Below, in pieces: positions 56,283-64,000 of a DNA stretch of 64,000 nt. Numbering within the stretch: the first letter of the stretch is position 1; each line of letters opens with the position of its first letter. Below the pieces are notes generated by a model that searched no databases, was not told the DNA's origin, and worked only from the letters and a program-made list of their open reading frames with translations. Position numbers and translations under genes: made by a program. The stretch spans positions 1 through 64,000 of the forward strand of contig NVWQ02000045.1 in NCBI GenBank assembly GCA_002733715.2. Direction: 5' to 3'. This DNA comes from Methylophaga sp. GTDB taxonomy: Bacteria; Pseudomonadota; Gammaproteobacteria; Nitrosococcales; Methylophagaceae.

Positions 56283-57239
56283 ATGCATCCGTGGAACCAG
56301 AATTTGTGGCAACGCTTTTGCCAACAACAGCAACAACAGCGGCTACCCCACGCCTTGTTATTATCAGGAGTTGCAGGTTTAGGAAAACAACAATTTGCTA
56401 AGGCCATTGTGGCTAATGTGTTGTGTATGTCTCTTAAAAATGATAATTCACCCTGCGGTCAATGTCATAGTTGTCAATTGTTGAGTGCCGGGAATCACCC
56501 TGATCATATTGAAATCATGCCTGAAGAAGTAGGCAAACAAATTAAAATTGATCAAATACGTGGCTTAAAAGAGAAACAACAACTGACAACAAGTGTGGCC
56601 AGTTGGAAAAGCATTATTATTTCACCAGCAGATGCTATGAATGTCAGTGCCAATAATAGCTTGCTCAAATTATTAGAAGAGCCCCAGCAAAACACACTAC
56701 TTATTTTAGTTTCTGATAAGCCTGAAAGATTACCGATTACGATTCGAAGTCGTTGTCAAAGTTACCCTTTTTCTAGCCCACCAACTGAGCAGGCATTAGC
56801 ATGGCTAGCGACACAAAACGTAAATAATCAAAATGATGAACTTGAAAAAATATTACAGTTAGCGAGTGGTGCACCGATAAAAGTATTAGAAATGCTCGAT
56901 GCTAATATTAATGAACAGTATCAACAAATCGAACGTGATTTTGATGCAATATTATCGGGGCAAGCAAATCCTATTGCCTTAGCAACATCGTGGAAGAATT
57001 TTGAATTAAGTGAAGTATTGCAGTATTTACACTATTTGATTAAAAAGCGTTTGATAGAATTAATGAAAACAGAACAAAAAAGTACGAAAAATAGACATTA
57101 TCTTAAAATATCTGATTGCATCATGAGCACAATAAAGCTAACATCATCTTTAAATAACGTTAATAAAACATTGTTAACAGAAGATTTTATTGTTTCTGTT
57201 ATGCAAATAACACATAACTCTGAATACAAAGTTAGGTAA
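56283..57239 (+). CDS. holB: DNA polymerase III delta-prime subunit
   Basis: About 318 residues from ATG 56283 (MHPWNQNLWQRF). SGVAGLGKQQFAKAI (degenerate P-loop), the zinc knuckle CGQCHSCQLLSAGNHPD and the SRC-type arginine motif TIRSRCQSYPF. It is a clamp loader subunit. A Q-rich stretch (QQQQQQ) near the N-terminus is a small oddity. Confidence 0.92.
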   Translation: MHPWNQNLWQRFCQQQQQQRLPHALLLSGVAGLGKQQFAKAIVANVLCMSLKNDNSPCGQCHSCQLLSAGNHPDHIEIMPEEVGKQIKIDQIRGLKEKQQLTTSVASWKSIIISPADAMNVSANNSLLKLLEEPQQNTLLILVSDKPERLPITIRSRCQSYPFSSPPTEQALAWLATQNVNNQNDELEKILQLASGAPIKVLEMLDANINEQYQQIERDFDAILSGQANPIALATSWKNFELSEVLQYLHYLIKKRLIELMKTEQKSTKNRHYLKISDCIMSTIKLTSSLNNVNKTLLTEDFIVSVMQITHNSEYKVR

Positions 57240-57244
57240 CAACT

Positions 57245-57595
57245 ATGGCAATGACTCCCGGGAAAGGTATTCTGGCATTAAAAATAACGGACCAGAATAT
57301 GCTTTATCATGCCTTTATGCCTTATTTAGAAAATGGTGGGTTATTTATTCCAACCAATAAAGTCTATGAATTAGGAGAAGAAGTTTTTATCGTCTTAAAC
57401 CTAATGAACGAGCCCGATAAAATACCCGTTGCTGGCACTATTGCTTGGATCACACCTAAAGGTGCTCAAGGCAATCAAGCTGCAGGAATTGGCGTTCACT
57501 TTAGTGACGACGACGGTGCAGCTACAGTATTAAGAGGTAAAATTGAAAATTACTTGGCTGATAAAAAAGCCGACAAACCTACCCACACAATGTAA
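57245..57595 (+). CDS. pilZ: Type IV pilus PilZ-type protein
   Basis: A 116-residue PilZ family protein with the fold (GGLFIPTNKVYELGEEVFIVLNLM, PVAGTIAWITPKGAQGNQAAGIGVHF). The RxxxR and D/NxSxxG motifs of c-di-GMP binders are absent, as in the canonical PilZ of Xanthomonas/Pseudomonas, which works without the nucleotide in pilus assembly. The holB-pilZ-tatD order is conserved. Confidence 0.9.
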   Translation: MAMTPGKGILALKITDQNMLYHAFMPYLENGGLFIPTNKVYELGEEVFIVLNLMNEPDKIPVAGTIAWITPKGAQGNQAAGIGVHFSDDDGAATVLRGKIENYLADKKADKPTHTM

Positions 57596-57607
57596 TATAC
57601 CCAAACT

Positions 57608-58384
57608 ATGTTTATAGATTCACATTGCCATCTCAATATGTTGGCACAAGAAGAGGGCGGTTTAGATGCCGTCATCGCCCAAGCAAAAGAAAATAGCGTA
57701 GATCATATTGTTTGTATCGCAATAGATAGAGCCAGTTGTGATGAAGTCATTGAAATTGCAACACATTATCCTAATATGAGTGCCAGCGCCGGTATTCATC
57801 CCAATGTTGAACCGACACCCGAAGAAACCTTAACTGTTGAGCAGCTTGTTGGGCTTGCAGATCATGAAAAAATTATCGCGATAGGTGAAACTGGGCTAGA
57901 TTATTTTCGTAGTGAAGGTGATTTAGAATGGCAAAGAGATAGGTTTCGAATTCATATTGAAGCAGCCAAACAGACAAATAAGCCACTTATTATTCACACA
58001 CGTGAAGCGCGTGAAGATACCATGGATATTTTAGAGCAAGAAAATGCGCAAAAAGCCGGAGGTATCATTCACTGCTTTACAGAAAACTGGCAAACAGCAC
58101 AACGAGCGCTTGATATTGGTTTCTACATTTCATTATCGGGTATTGTGACATTCAAAAATGCAAAAGAATTACAAGATGTGGCTAAAAAATTACCGCTTAA
58201 TCGTATTTTGATTGAAACGGATGCACCGTATCTTGCTCCAATGCCGCATCGAGGCAAAACTAATAAACCTGCATTTGTGAAACATGTAGCTGAATTTTTA
58301 GCAGAATTAAGAGGCGATACGGTAGAAAATATTGCTCAAGCGACGTCAGATAATTTTCATTGTTTATTTCCAACGACACAATGA
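57608..58384 (+). CDS. TatD family metal-dependent hydrolase
   Basis: A 258-residue TIM-barrel nuclease. FIDSHCHLNM, GETGLDYFR, PLIIHTREARED, IIHCFTENW and LIETDAPYLAP supply the metal ligands. TatD-like DNases act in DNA processing; this is the YcfH-type copy next to holB. The last 4 bases overlap the next gene. Confidence 0.92.
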   Translation: MFIDSHCHLNMLAQEEGGLDAVIAQAKENSVDHIVCIAIDRASCDEVIEIATHYPNMSASAGIHPNVEPTPEETLTVEQLVGLADHEKIIAIGETGLDYFRSEGDLEWQRDRFRIHIEAAKQTNKPLIIHTREAREDTMDILEQENAQKAGGIIHCFTENWQTAQRALDIGFYISLSGIVTFKNAKELQDVAKKLPLNRILIETDAPYLAPMPHRGKTNKPAFVKHVAEFLAELRGDTVENIAQATSDNFHCLFPTTQ

Positions 58385-59001
58385 AATCTTATCTAACAAA
58401 ATTTACTATACTGTTATTTCTAATAGTCCAATTGAGTGCTTGCTCAGATGAGCACGTCCAATTTACACCGCTCAACGATGATGCAATTATTTTAGCTTTT
58501 GGTGACAGCATAACCTATGGTAGCGGAGCAAATATTACAACCCAAAGCTACCCCGCCGTATTAGCTGAGCTAACGGGCTTAACCGTTGTCAATAAAGGTA
58601 TTCCGGGTGAGATAAGCGCACTAGGGCTAGAGCGACTTGCCGATGTGCTGCCAGAAATAAAGCCCGATCTTGTTATTCTATGTCATGGTGGCAACGACTT
58701 AATTCGGAAATTAGGAAAAGAACAGTTAAAAGAAAACCTAGATCAAATGATCAGGTTAATCCAGAGCAGTGGGGCAGAAGTTATTCTAGTGGGTGTGCCT
58801 AACTTTAGTTTAATGCTCAATGTACCAGAACTTTATCCAGAATTAGCAAAACAACATACTATCCCAGCAGAACTTAGCATCTTGCCAAAAATAGAACGCA
58901 ATCCAAAGCTAAAATCAGACCATATACACCCTAATGCAAAAGGCTATGCATTAATGGCAGAAAGTATTCATACGCTGTTGCAGTCATCCGGTGCACTTTA
59001 G
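58381..59001 (+). CDS. SGNH/GDSL esterase lipoprotein (TesA-like)
   Basis: About 206 residues from ATG 58381, overlapping tatD by 4 bp. A lipoprotein signal (VQLSAC) is followed by AFGDSITYGSGAN (Ser nucleophile), GGNDLIRKL (Asn), and DHIHPNAKGYALMAE (Asp-His). TesA-type arylesterases hydrolyse short esters; the lipobox puts it on the periplasmic side of a membrane. Confidence 0.85.
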   Translation: MKSYLTKFTILLFLIVQLSACSDEHVQFTPLNDDAIILAFGDSITYGSGANITTQSYPAVLAELTGLTVVNKGIPGEISALGLERLADVLPEIKPDLVILCHGGNDLIRKLGKEQLKENLDQMIRLIQSSGAEVILVGVPNFSLMLNVPELYPELAKQHTIPAELSILPKIERNPKLKSDHIHPNAKGYALMAESIHTLLQSSGAL

Positions 59002-59009
59002 ATAAGTGC

Positions 59010-59537
59010 ATGACATCATCAAATGTAAATATAGGTTTAATTAATCCTAAAAGCCCAGATAATGTAAGTTCGATTATGCGTGCTGCGGGCAATTACCAAG
59101 TCGACAAGATATTTTATACCGGCACACGTTATAAGCGAGCTCTCCATAATCAAGGACGAACGGTTGATTTAAGCCGAAAGGTAAGTAATAGCGTTTCGGT
59201 GACAGCTACAAACTGTCTTTTAGATGCGGTAGAAAAGGGCGTGACTATTGTTTGTGTTGAATTAGTTATAAATGCTATTCCATTGCCTGAATATCAACAC
59301 CCCGACAATGCTTTTTACATTTTTGGGCCAGAAGATGGCTCTATCGAACAAGAAATCATTGATAAAGCAGATGCCGTTATTTACATTCCTACAATTGGCT
59401 GCATGAACCTAGCTGCAACAGTGAATGTACTGCTCTATGACCGACTGGCAAAAACAAAACACATTGCCACAGGCAATGAGAGAATTACCCAAAGCCGAGA
59501 TCGAAATAACAGGTTGAAGCTTAACAAAATAGATTAA
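59010..59537 (+). CDS. TrmH/SpoU-family RNA methyltransferase
   Basis: A 175-residue single-domain SPOUT enzyme. Motif 1 is INPKSPDNVSSIMRAAGNYQ, motif 2 FGPEDGSIEQEI, motif 3 IPTIGCMNLAATVNVLLYDRL (deep-knot SAM site). It may methylate a tRNA or rRNA ribose. It lacks the N-terminal RNA-binding domain of TrmH. A three-residue LAA replaces the usual SLN in motif 3. Confidence 0.85.
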   Translation: MTSSNVNIGLINPKSPDNVSSIMRAAGNYQVDKIFYTGTRYKRALHNQGRTVDLSRKVSNSVSVTATNCLLDAVEKGVTIVCVELVINAIPLPEYQHPDNAFYIFGPEDGSIEQEIIDKADAVIYIPTIGCMNLAATVNVLLYDRLAKTKHIATGNERITQSRDRNNRLKLNKID

Positions 59538-59772
59538 ATTTTATTGGTGTTATCGGCAGAATAGAAGCAATTTATTACAGATAATAAAAAGCCCCCTGAA
59601 AATCACAACATGGTTGACCAGAGGCACAATGGTTTTGAGAGTGTAACCGACTAGGGTCTATCTGCAAATCACATCTAATGGTCCGACGGTATATTCACTT
59701 CGGCGAATTTCTTGAGCAACCCGTTTTAGGTGAATTTGATTCGTTTGGTCTTAGTAAAACTGCAACGGTGCC
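59538..59772. other. Non-coding stretch before the toxin-antitoxin module
   Basis: About 235 bp without a supported gene. Contains an AT-only hairpin (TTTATTA-CAGA-TAATAAA, 59571-59588), perhaps a weak terminator for the RNA methyltransferase gene. A short minus-strand reading frame near 59658-59750 is too short to call. Confidence 0.4.
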
Positions 59773-59809
59773 TTGGTTTTAATTGTAGCGATCTGCTACA
59801 ATTAAAACC
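59773..59809 (+). promoter_or_regulatory. Autoregulated promoter of the toxin-antitoxin module
   Basis: TTGGTT (59773-59778) and TACAAT (59797-59802), 18 bp apart, lie inside a perfect 15-bp inverted repeat GGTTTTAATTGTAGC / GCTACAATTAAAACC (59775-59789 and 59795-59809, 5-bp spacer). This is a typical antitoxin operator placed over a promoter, 27 bp before the antitoxin ATG. Confidence 0.7.
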
Positions 59810-59836
59810 GTCGAAGGTATAAAGTGAGGTTTAAAA

Positions 59837-60238
59837 ATGGCAAAATCAGCATCACCTATCCGCTTACAAGCAGAATTAATGCAAGTGGCCGAATCAACAG
59901 CAAAGCGGTTTCACCGCAGCACAGCGGAACAAATTGAATATTGGGCTGATTTGGGGCGAAGTGTCTCACATCACTTAGATCCTGATGTGTTGCTATCAGT
60001 AGCATCAGGATTAACGGTGATAAAAACTGAGCCTGTTTATAGTGCGCCTATTAGCCATGAAGCTGTTTTTCAAGCACTTGAGGATGACCGAAAAGCAAGC
60101 AAGCTATCAAGTAGAGTGACACACAGTGCTGATCGTTATCAGGCATCGGCTAAATATCCAAGCTATTTAGAGAAAATAGATAAAAATGGCACGATAACGA
60201 TAGGGCAATTTACACAAGGTGAGTTTATTGAAAAATAA
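59837..60238 (+). CDS. ParD-like antitoxin
   Basis: A 133-residue protein of the ParD_like family (PF11903). Diagnostic block HRSTAEQIEYWADLGRSVSHHLDPD, after an N-terminal SPIRLQAELMQVAESTAKRF (ribbon-helix-helix-like DNA-binding part). The rest is likely the toxin-binding region. Operator upstream; zeta toxin gene overlaps its 3' end by 20 bp. Together they form a toxin-antitoxin module. Confidence 0.82.
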   Translation: MAKSASPIRLQAELMQVAESTAKRFHRSTAEQIEYWADLGRSVSHHLDPDVLLSVASGLTVIKTEPVYSAPISHEAVFQALEDDRKASKLSSRVTHSADRYQASAKYPSYLEKIDKNGTITIGQFTQGEFIEK

Positions 60239-60809
60239 ACAACTTTGGCTACTAGCTGGGGGCAATGGAGCAGGAAAGAGTACATTTTATAATATTCGAC
60301 TCAAACCACTAGGCTTGCCGTTTGTTAATGCAGATCTTCTTGCTAAACAACTTTACCCCGAACAGCCTGAAACACACAGTTATGATGCGGCAAAAATTGC
60401 CGAGAAAATACGAATGACATTATTAGCAGAAGGGCGATCCTTCTGTTTTGAAACTGTTTTTTCACACCCATCAAAAATCGATTTTATCGCACAAGCAAAA
60501 GCGATGGAATATGAAGTTATATTGGTTTTTATTCATTTAAATACTGTTTCACTCAACCAAGCACGTGTTGCTCAGCGGGTAAGTGAAGGAGGGCATAATG
60601 TTCCTGAAAACAAAGTAAGCACTCGGATCCCCAGAGTATTACAAAATATTAAAAAAGCCCTGCCTTTATGTGACACCTGTTATTTTTTGGATAACTCAAA
60701 GTTAGACAATCCATTTCAACAAATTGCACAAATACAGAACGGGCAGCTTCTATATAAAATAGAACAAGTGCCAGAATGGGCAAAAATAATGTTAGATGGC
60801 TATTTATAG
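60219..60809 (+). CDS. Zeta-type toxin (small-molecule kinase)
   Basis: A 196-residue P-loop kinase: GGNGAGKST (about 14-22), NADLLAKQL (Asp), FETVFSHPSK and RVSEGGHNVPENKVSTRI, with the Arg pair typical of zeta/PezT-like proteins. Zeta toxins phosphorylate UDP-GlcNAc and stop cell-wall synthesis. Start GTG 60219, inside the antitoxin gene; TTG 60228 also possible. Whether it is toxic or a metabolic kinase cannot be seen from sequence. Confidence 0.8.
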   Translation: MSLLKNKQLWLLAGGNGAGKSTFYNIRLKPLGLPFVNADLLAKQLYPEQPETHSYDAAKIAEKIRMTLLAEGRSFCFETVFSHPSKIDFIAQAKAMEYEVILVFIHLNTVSLNQARVAQRVSEGGHNVPENKVSTRIPRVLQNIKKALPLCDTCYFLDNSKLDNPFQQIAQIQNGQLLYKIEQVPEWAKIMLDGYL

Positions 60810-60969
60810 TAAAATAACCAAAGTTTTTTTATCTCTAAAACTGAGCCCCTTTAGCGATTAAACCACCGCTTGAATATTAACCCCTAATAATAGGTATATT
60901 TTAATTTGTAACTTATATGTAACCTTATAATTGATAATCTATAACGAAACAATTGTATGGGGTAGCGTT

Positions 60970-62727
60970 ATGAATAAGGCATCATTAAAAATAAAACCAT
61001 TCTCAGAATATGAGAATGAATCTAATAAAGAAGCATCCATAATCACTTCTAATGGATTGCTAAATCAAAAGTTACAAGGCGTTCATCATAATGCAAGGTT
61101 GTTCTCTGAATTAACTTTAGATCAACGAATCTCTTTGCTAGAAGATATTAAAAAAGGCTTTGTTGATGTTGCTGAATCAATGGTACAGGCTGAATGCATA
61201 GTCAAAGGTTTGCAAATTGGGACACCTTCAGAATCTGAAGCATGGGCCTTAGGCCCGGTATTTGTAGTTCGACACTTAAGGTTACTTCAAGAGTCATTAC
61301 AAGCATTAAAAAGTACAGGTAATACAAATATTGGCAAGGTAAGCCTAACTATTGATCATCGCCTTTCAGTCAATGTTTTTCCTGCCAGCACTATCGATGG
61401 GATCTTGTATAAAGATGTCACTATTGATGTGCACATGCTTCCAAATGTTACTCAAAATAAACTCGAATCTGATCGTGCTCGATTTTATAAGAAGCCCGAA
61501 CATAACGGGCGGGTTGTATTAGTGCTTGGTGCAGGAAATATATCAATGATCCCAATAATGGATGTCTTAACCAAAATGTTCAATGAAGGTAAAGTCTGCA
61601 TTCTGAAAATGAACCCGGTTAATGCCTACATTGGGGCTTTTATTGAGAAAGCATTTTCTAAGGCTATTGCAGATAACTTTTTAGCGGTTGTTTACGGAAA
61701 TATAGAGGAAAGCCAATATCTCATTGATCATGATTTAGTGGATGAAATTCATATAACAGGATCAGATAAAACATATAACGCTATTGTTTGGGGACCCGAA
61801 GGTAAAGATCGTGATGAACGTATGGTACAGAAAAAACCTGTATTGAAAAAAGAAATCACGTCGGAGCTTGGTAATGTGACCCCTGTTATTATTGTTCCAG
61901 GGCCATATACTGATAAAGAACTTGCATTTCAGGCTGAAGATATAGCCTCTGCTTTTACTCTGAATGCATCATATAATTGTTGTACCCCGGTATCATTGGT
62001 TACGGCAGAAGGATGGCAACAGCGAAGTTTGTTCTTGAAAAAACTAGAACAAACTCTTTCAGATATCCCAACGAGGAAAGCATATTATCCTGGGGCAAAA
62101 GATCGCTGGGATTCACTAACAAAAGGCCATGTAGATCTCGCTATTATGGGTAAAGAAAATGATGGTCATTTGCCTTGGGCTTTGATTAAAAGCCTTTCGC
62201 CTAGCTCAGATGAAGCTATTTACAAAAATGAACCATTTTGTTCAGTTTTGGCTGAAACAATGATTAATACAAAAGATACGATAGAATTTCTTGAGCGCGC
62301 TGTTGATTTTGTAAACAATAAACTTTGGGGAAGTCTAACTGCAAATTTTATTATTCATCCTGCTTCAATGAAAGATCCTAATATTAGGAAAGCCATTGAA
62401 CGAGCTATTACTAAATTGAATTATGGCGTAGTGACTATTAATGGTTTCAACGGAATTGAATTCATTTCAGGGGTTGCGCCATGGGGAGCTCATCCGGGTT
62501 CTGAGAAAACTAATATTCAGAGTGGTCAGGGTTGGGTGCACAACACGCTAATGTTAGAAGGTATTGAAAAAGCAGTGTTACGCTTTCCATTAGTTGCTTT
62601 CCCAAAACCGCCATGGCATTCCAGTAATAGAGTGGCGCATAAGATAATGCCTAAACTGATGCACTTAGAAAACAATCCTAGTTGGACTAAATTACCAGGG
62701 GTTATCTTTACCGTTATGCAGGGTTAA
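60970..62727 (+). CDS. Long aldehyde dehydrogenase-family protein
   Basis: 585 residues from ATG 60970 with GGGG before it. ALDH motifs: VLVLGAGNISMIPIMDV (NAD fold), VDEIHITGSDKTYNAIVWG, EITSELGNVTPVIIV (Glu), NASYNCCTPVSLV (catalytic Cys). It is longer than common ALDHs (about 490), with an N-terminal helical part and a C-terminal tail (WHSSNRVAHKIMPKL). The DEIHITGSDKTY region is unlike well-known fatty-aldehyde enzymes. Substrate unknown; upstream of a STAND regulator which may control it. Confidence 0.8.
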   Translation: MNKASLKIKPFSEYENESNKEASIITSNGLLNQKLQGVHHNARLFSELTLDQRISLLEDIKKGFVDVAESMVQAECIVKGLQIGTPSESEAWALGPVFVVRHLRLLQESLQALKSTGNTNIGKVSLTIDHRLSVNVFPASTIDGILYKDVTIDVHMLPNVTQNKLESDRARFYKKPEHNGRVVLVLGAGNISMIPIMDVLTKMFNEGKVCILKMNPVNAYIGAFIEKAFSKAIADNFLAVVYGNIEESQYLIDHDLVDEIHITGSDKTYNAIVWGPEGKDRDERMVQKKPVLKKEITSELGNVTPVIIVPGPYTDKELAFQAEDIASAFTLNASYNCCTPVSLVTAEGWQQRSLFLKKLEQTLSDIPTRKAYYPGAKDRWDSLTKGHVDLAIMGKENDGHLPWALIKSLSPSSDEAIYKNEPFCSVLAETMINTKDTIEFLERAVDFVNNKLWGSLTANFIIHPASMKDPNIRKAIERAITKLNYGVVTINGFNGIEFISGVAPWGAHPGSEKTNIQSGQGWVHNTLMLEGIEKAVLRFPLVAFPKPPWHSSNRVAHKIMPKLMHLENNPSWTKLPGVIFTVMQG

Positions 62728-62828
62728 CTATTTGTAGCAGCAATTTAGCTAGCTAGCAGAATTTTTTTTAAACTACTATACTAAAGTAGTGTAAAAATAT
62801 TCGTCTAAGATAAAGAGACAGCTAAATT

Positions 62829-64000
62829 ATGACGGTTCAGATTGCAACTAATGCTGCAAAAATTTCTCGTCCCAAAATTTCGGGGATGTACCCTCGTCAT
62901 AGATTAAATAAAAAATTAGATGAATCTACTATGCATCCAGGTACTTGGATTTCAAGTCCACCTGGTGCTGGTAAAACTGCATTAATATGCAATTATCTTG
63001 AATTAAAAAATGAAAAAACTGTCTGGTTAAAGGTGGATGAAGGTGATAGTGAACTAGCAACATTCTTTTATTATCTAGGACAAGCCGTTAAAAAGTCGAC
63101 ACCTCGTAAAAAAGATAAAATCCCCATTTTTACACCTGAATATAGAGAAGGGCTTGCCGTTTTTACACGTAACTTCTTTCGTACTGTATTTGCCCGTTTC
63201 TCCTCGAAATTTACCTTTGTATTTGATAATTATCAAGATGTATCTTCCGATTCTGATTTGCATAAACTTATTGTCATTGCTCATGAAGAATTGCCAGATA
63301 ACGGCGCTATAATTGTTATAAGCCGTAGTCTGCCACCTTCGGAGTTTTCTCGATTACGAGCTAATAATCACCTATCTATTTTAGAGTGGGACCAGCTTAA
63401 ATTAACGGATGATGAAATGGAGGAGTTTTTTACATTAAAAGGACTTTCTCAAGAGCACATACCTTCAGCAATGGCGCTCACACAAGGATGGATTGCAGGC
63501 TTAGCTTTGTTACTTGAGCAAGATAACGAAGAGGTTTTCCAACAAAAACAATTGTCAGAATTTAATCCCAAATTATTATTTGATTATTTTGTTGGTGAGG
63601 TTTTTGATGTTGCAGATGATGAAACTCAGCATTTGTTAATCAAAACGGCATTATTTCCTAAAATGACCATTGAAATGGCCATTCAGATCTCGGGCATTCA
63701 ATCTGCGGCATCAATTCTTGATAGTTTAGTTGCTAAAAACTTTTTTACCTATCAACACGGTAACAAAGAGAAAAGTTATGAATATCATCCTTTATTTAAA
63801 GAATTTTTATTAAAAAAATCTGAACAATTAATGGGGGATATTGAGCTAAAAGTAACAAAATGGAATGCTGCTGAGTTGTTAGAAAAAAATAATCAAATAG
63901 AATCAGCAATTAAGCTTTATTCTCAACTGGAAGATTGGGATAAAGTTGCAACAGTGATCAAGAAAACGGCTAAAAGCTTGATAGTTCAAGGGCGAAATTT
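62829..64000 (+). CDS. MalT-like STAND regulator, truncated by window end
   Basis: An open frame from ATG 62829 to the window end gives 390 residues with no stop. STAND NTPase domain: Walker A SSPPGAGKT (about 42-50), Walker B FTFVFDNYQDV (about 133-143), VISRSLPPSEFSRLRAN, and a winged-helix-like part LALTQGWIAGLALLLEQ (about 216-232). Then TPR-like helices begin (NAAELLEKNNQIESAIKLYSQL). Full-length relatives end in a LuxR-type HTH, which would lie to the right of the window. It is the likely regulator of the ALDH gene 101 bp upstream. Confidence 0.8.
   Translation, partial: MTVQIATNAAKISRPKISGMYPRHRLNKKLDESTMHPGTWISSPPGAGKTALICNYLELKNEKTVWLKVDEGDSELATFFYYLGQAVKKSTPRKKDKIPIFTPEYREGLAVFTRNFFRTVFARFSSKFTFVFDNYQDVSSDSDLHKLIVIAHEELPDNGAIIVISRSLPPSEFSRLRANNHLSILEWDQLKLTDDEMEEFFTLKGLSQEHIPSAMALTQGWIAGLALLLEQDNEEVFQQKQLSEFNPKLLFDYFVGEVFDVADDETQHLLIKTALFPKMTIEMAIQISGIQSAASILDSLVAKNFFTYQHGNKEKSYEYHPLFKEFLLKKSEQLMGDIELKVTKWNAAELLEKNNQIESAIKLYSQLEDWDKVATVIKKTAKSLIVQGRN

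Noticed and set aside
59658..59750. Minus-strand frame with KRVAQEIRRSEYTVGPLDV, faintly like a FlgM C-terminus
   Set aside because: About 30 codons, no start or ribosome site, no flagellar genes nearby. Possibly a remnant, but not supportable.

Overview
The window reads as one contiguous piece of a gammaproteobacterial chromosome, AT-rich (about 40% GC by eye). Gene orders typical of that class are plsX-fabH-fabD-fabG-acpP-fabF-pabC-mltG-tmk-holB-pilZ-tatD, tig-clpP-clpX-lon, murU-amgK and SPOR-cvpA-purF, together with rapA, dbpA and mtgA. It looks like a free-living aerobic, probably marine bacterium of the Methylophaga/Cycloclasticus kind; that genus-level guess is weak. There is no rRNA, CRISPR array or complete insertion sequence.

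Layout. 1-9.3 kb: mixed housekeeping and envelope genes (two methyltransferases, tRNA-Val, mtgA, M18 aminopeptidase, small membrane proteins, YigZ, rhodanese, cupin). 9.4-13.7 kb: dbpA and rapA. 13.7-18.7 kb: an RND efflux pair followed by a decayed TolC-like gene. 18.8-28.9 kb: a compact run of eleven genes behind one promoter: a 'thermostable hemolysin' family GNAT-like protein, an AMP-forming ligase, a heme-oxygenase-like diiron oxidase, a short-chain dehydrogenase, a TPR protein, an OmpR-type two-component pair, a cupredoxin-like protein, an FTR1 iron permease, a putative outer-membrane protein and an LTA-synthase-like sulfatase. 29-38.4 kb: argD and argF separated by a MITE-like element, murU/amgK, a maf gene with a nonsense codon, pgm, fieF, a NERD-domain protein and a 5'-nucleotidase. 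38.6-44.8 kb: tRNA-Leu, tig, clpP, clpX (broken by an in-frame stop) and lon with a heat-shock-type promoter. 44.8-59.5 kb: cvpA, purF and the fatty-acid synthesis cluster through tatD. 59.5-64 kb: an accessory patch with an antitoxin/zeta-type toxin module, an unusual aldehyde dehydrogenase and the start of a MalT-like STAND regulator.

Best candidate for an undescribed system: the 18.8-28.9 kb operon. The first four genes have the makings of a small biosynthetic pathway (carboxylate activation, acyl transfer, diiron oxidation, reduction). The rest would sense and import iron. Its promoter carries a perfect TTAAG-N6-TTAAG tandem site, the type bound by PmrA/QseB/BqsR regulators, and the operon encodes a regulator of the OmpR family. 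My reading is an iron-responsive, self-regulated pathway for a lipid-like or amide product. The product is unknown and novelty could not be checked here.

Two otherwise perfect conserved genes (clpX, maf) are each broken by a single nonsense codon explainable by G-to-T on the coding strand. Sequencing error or template damage should be excluded before treating these as biology.
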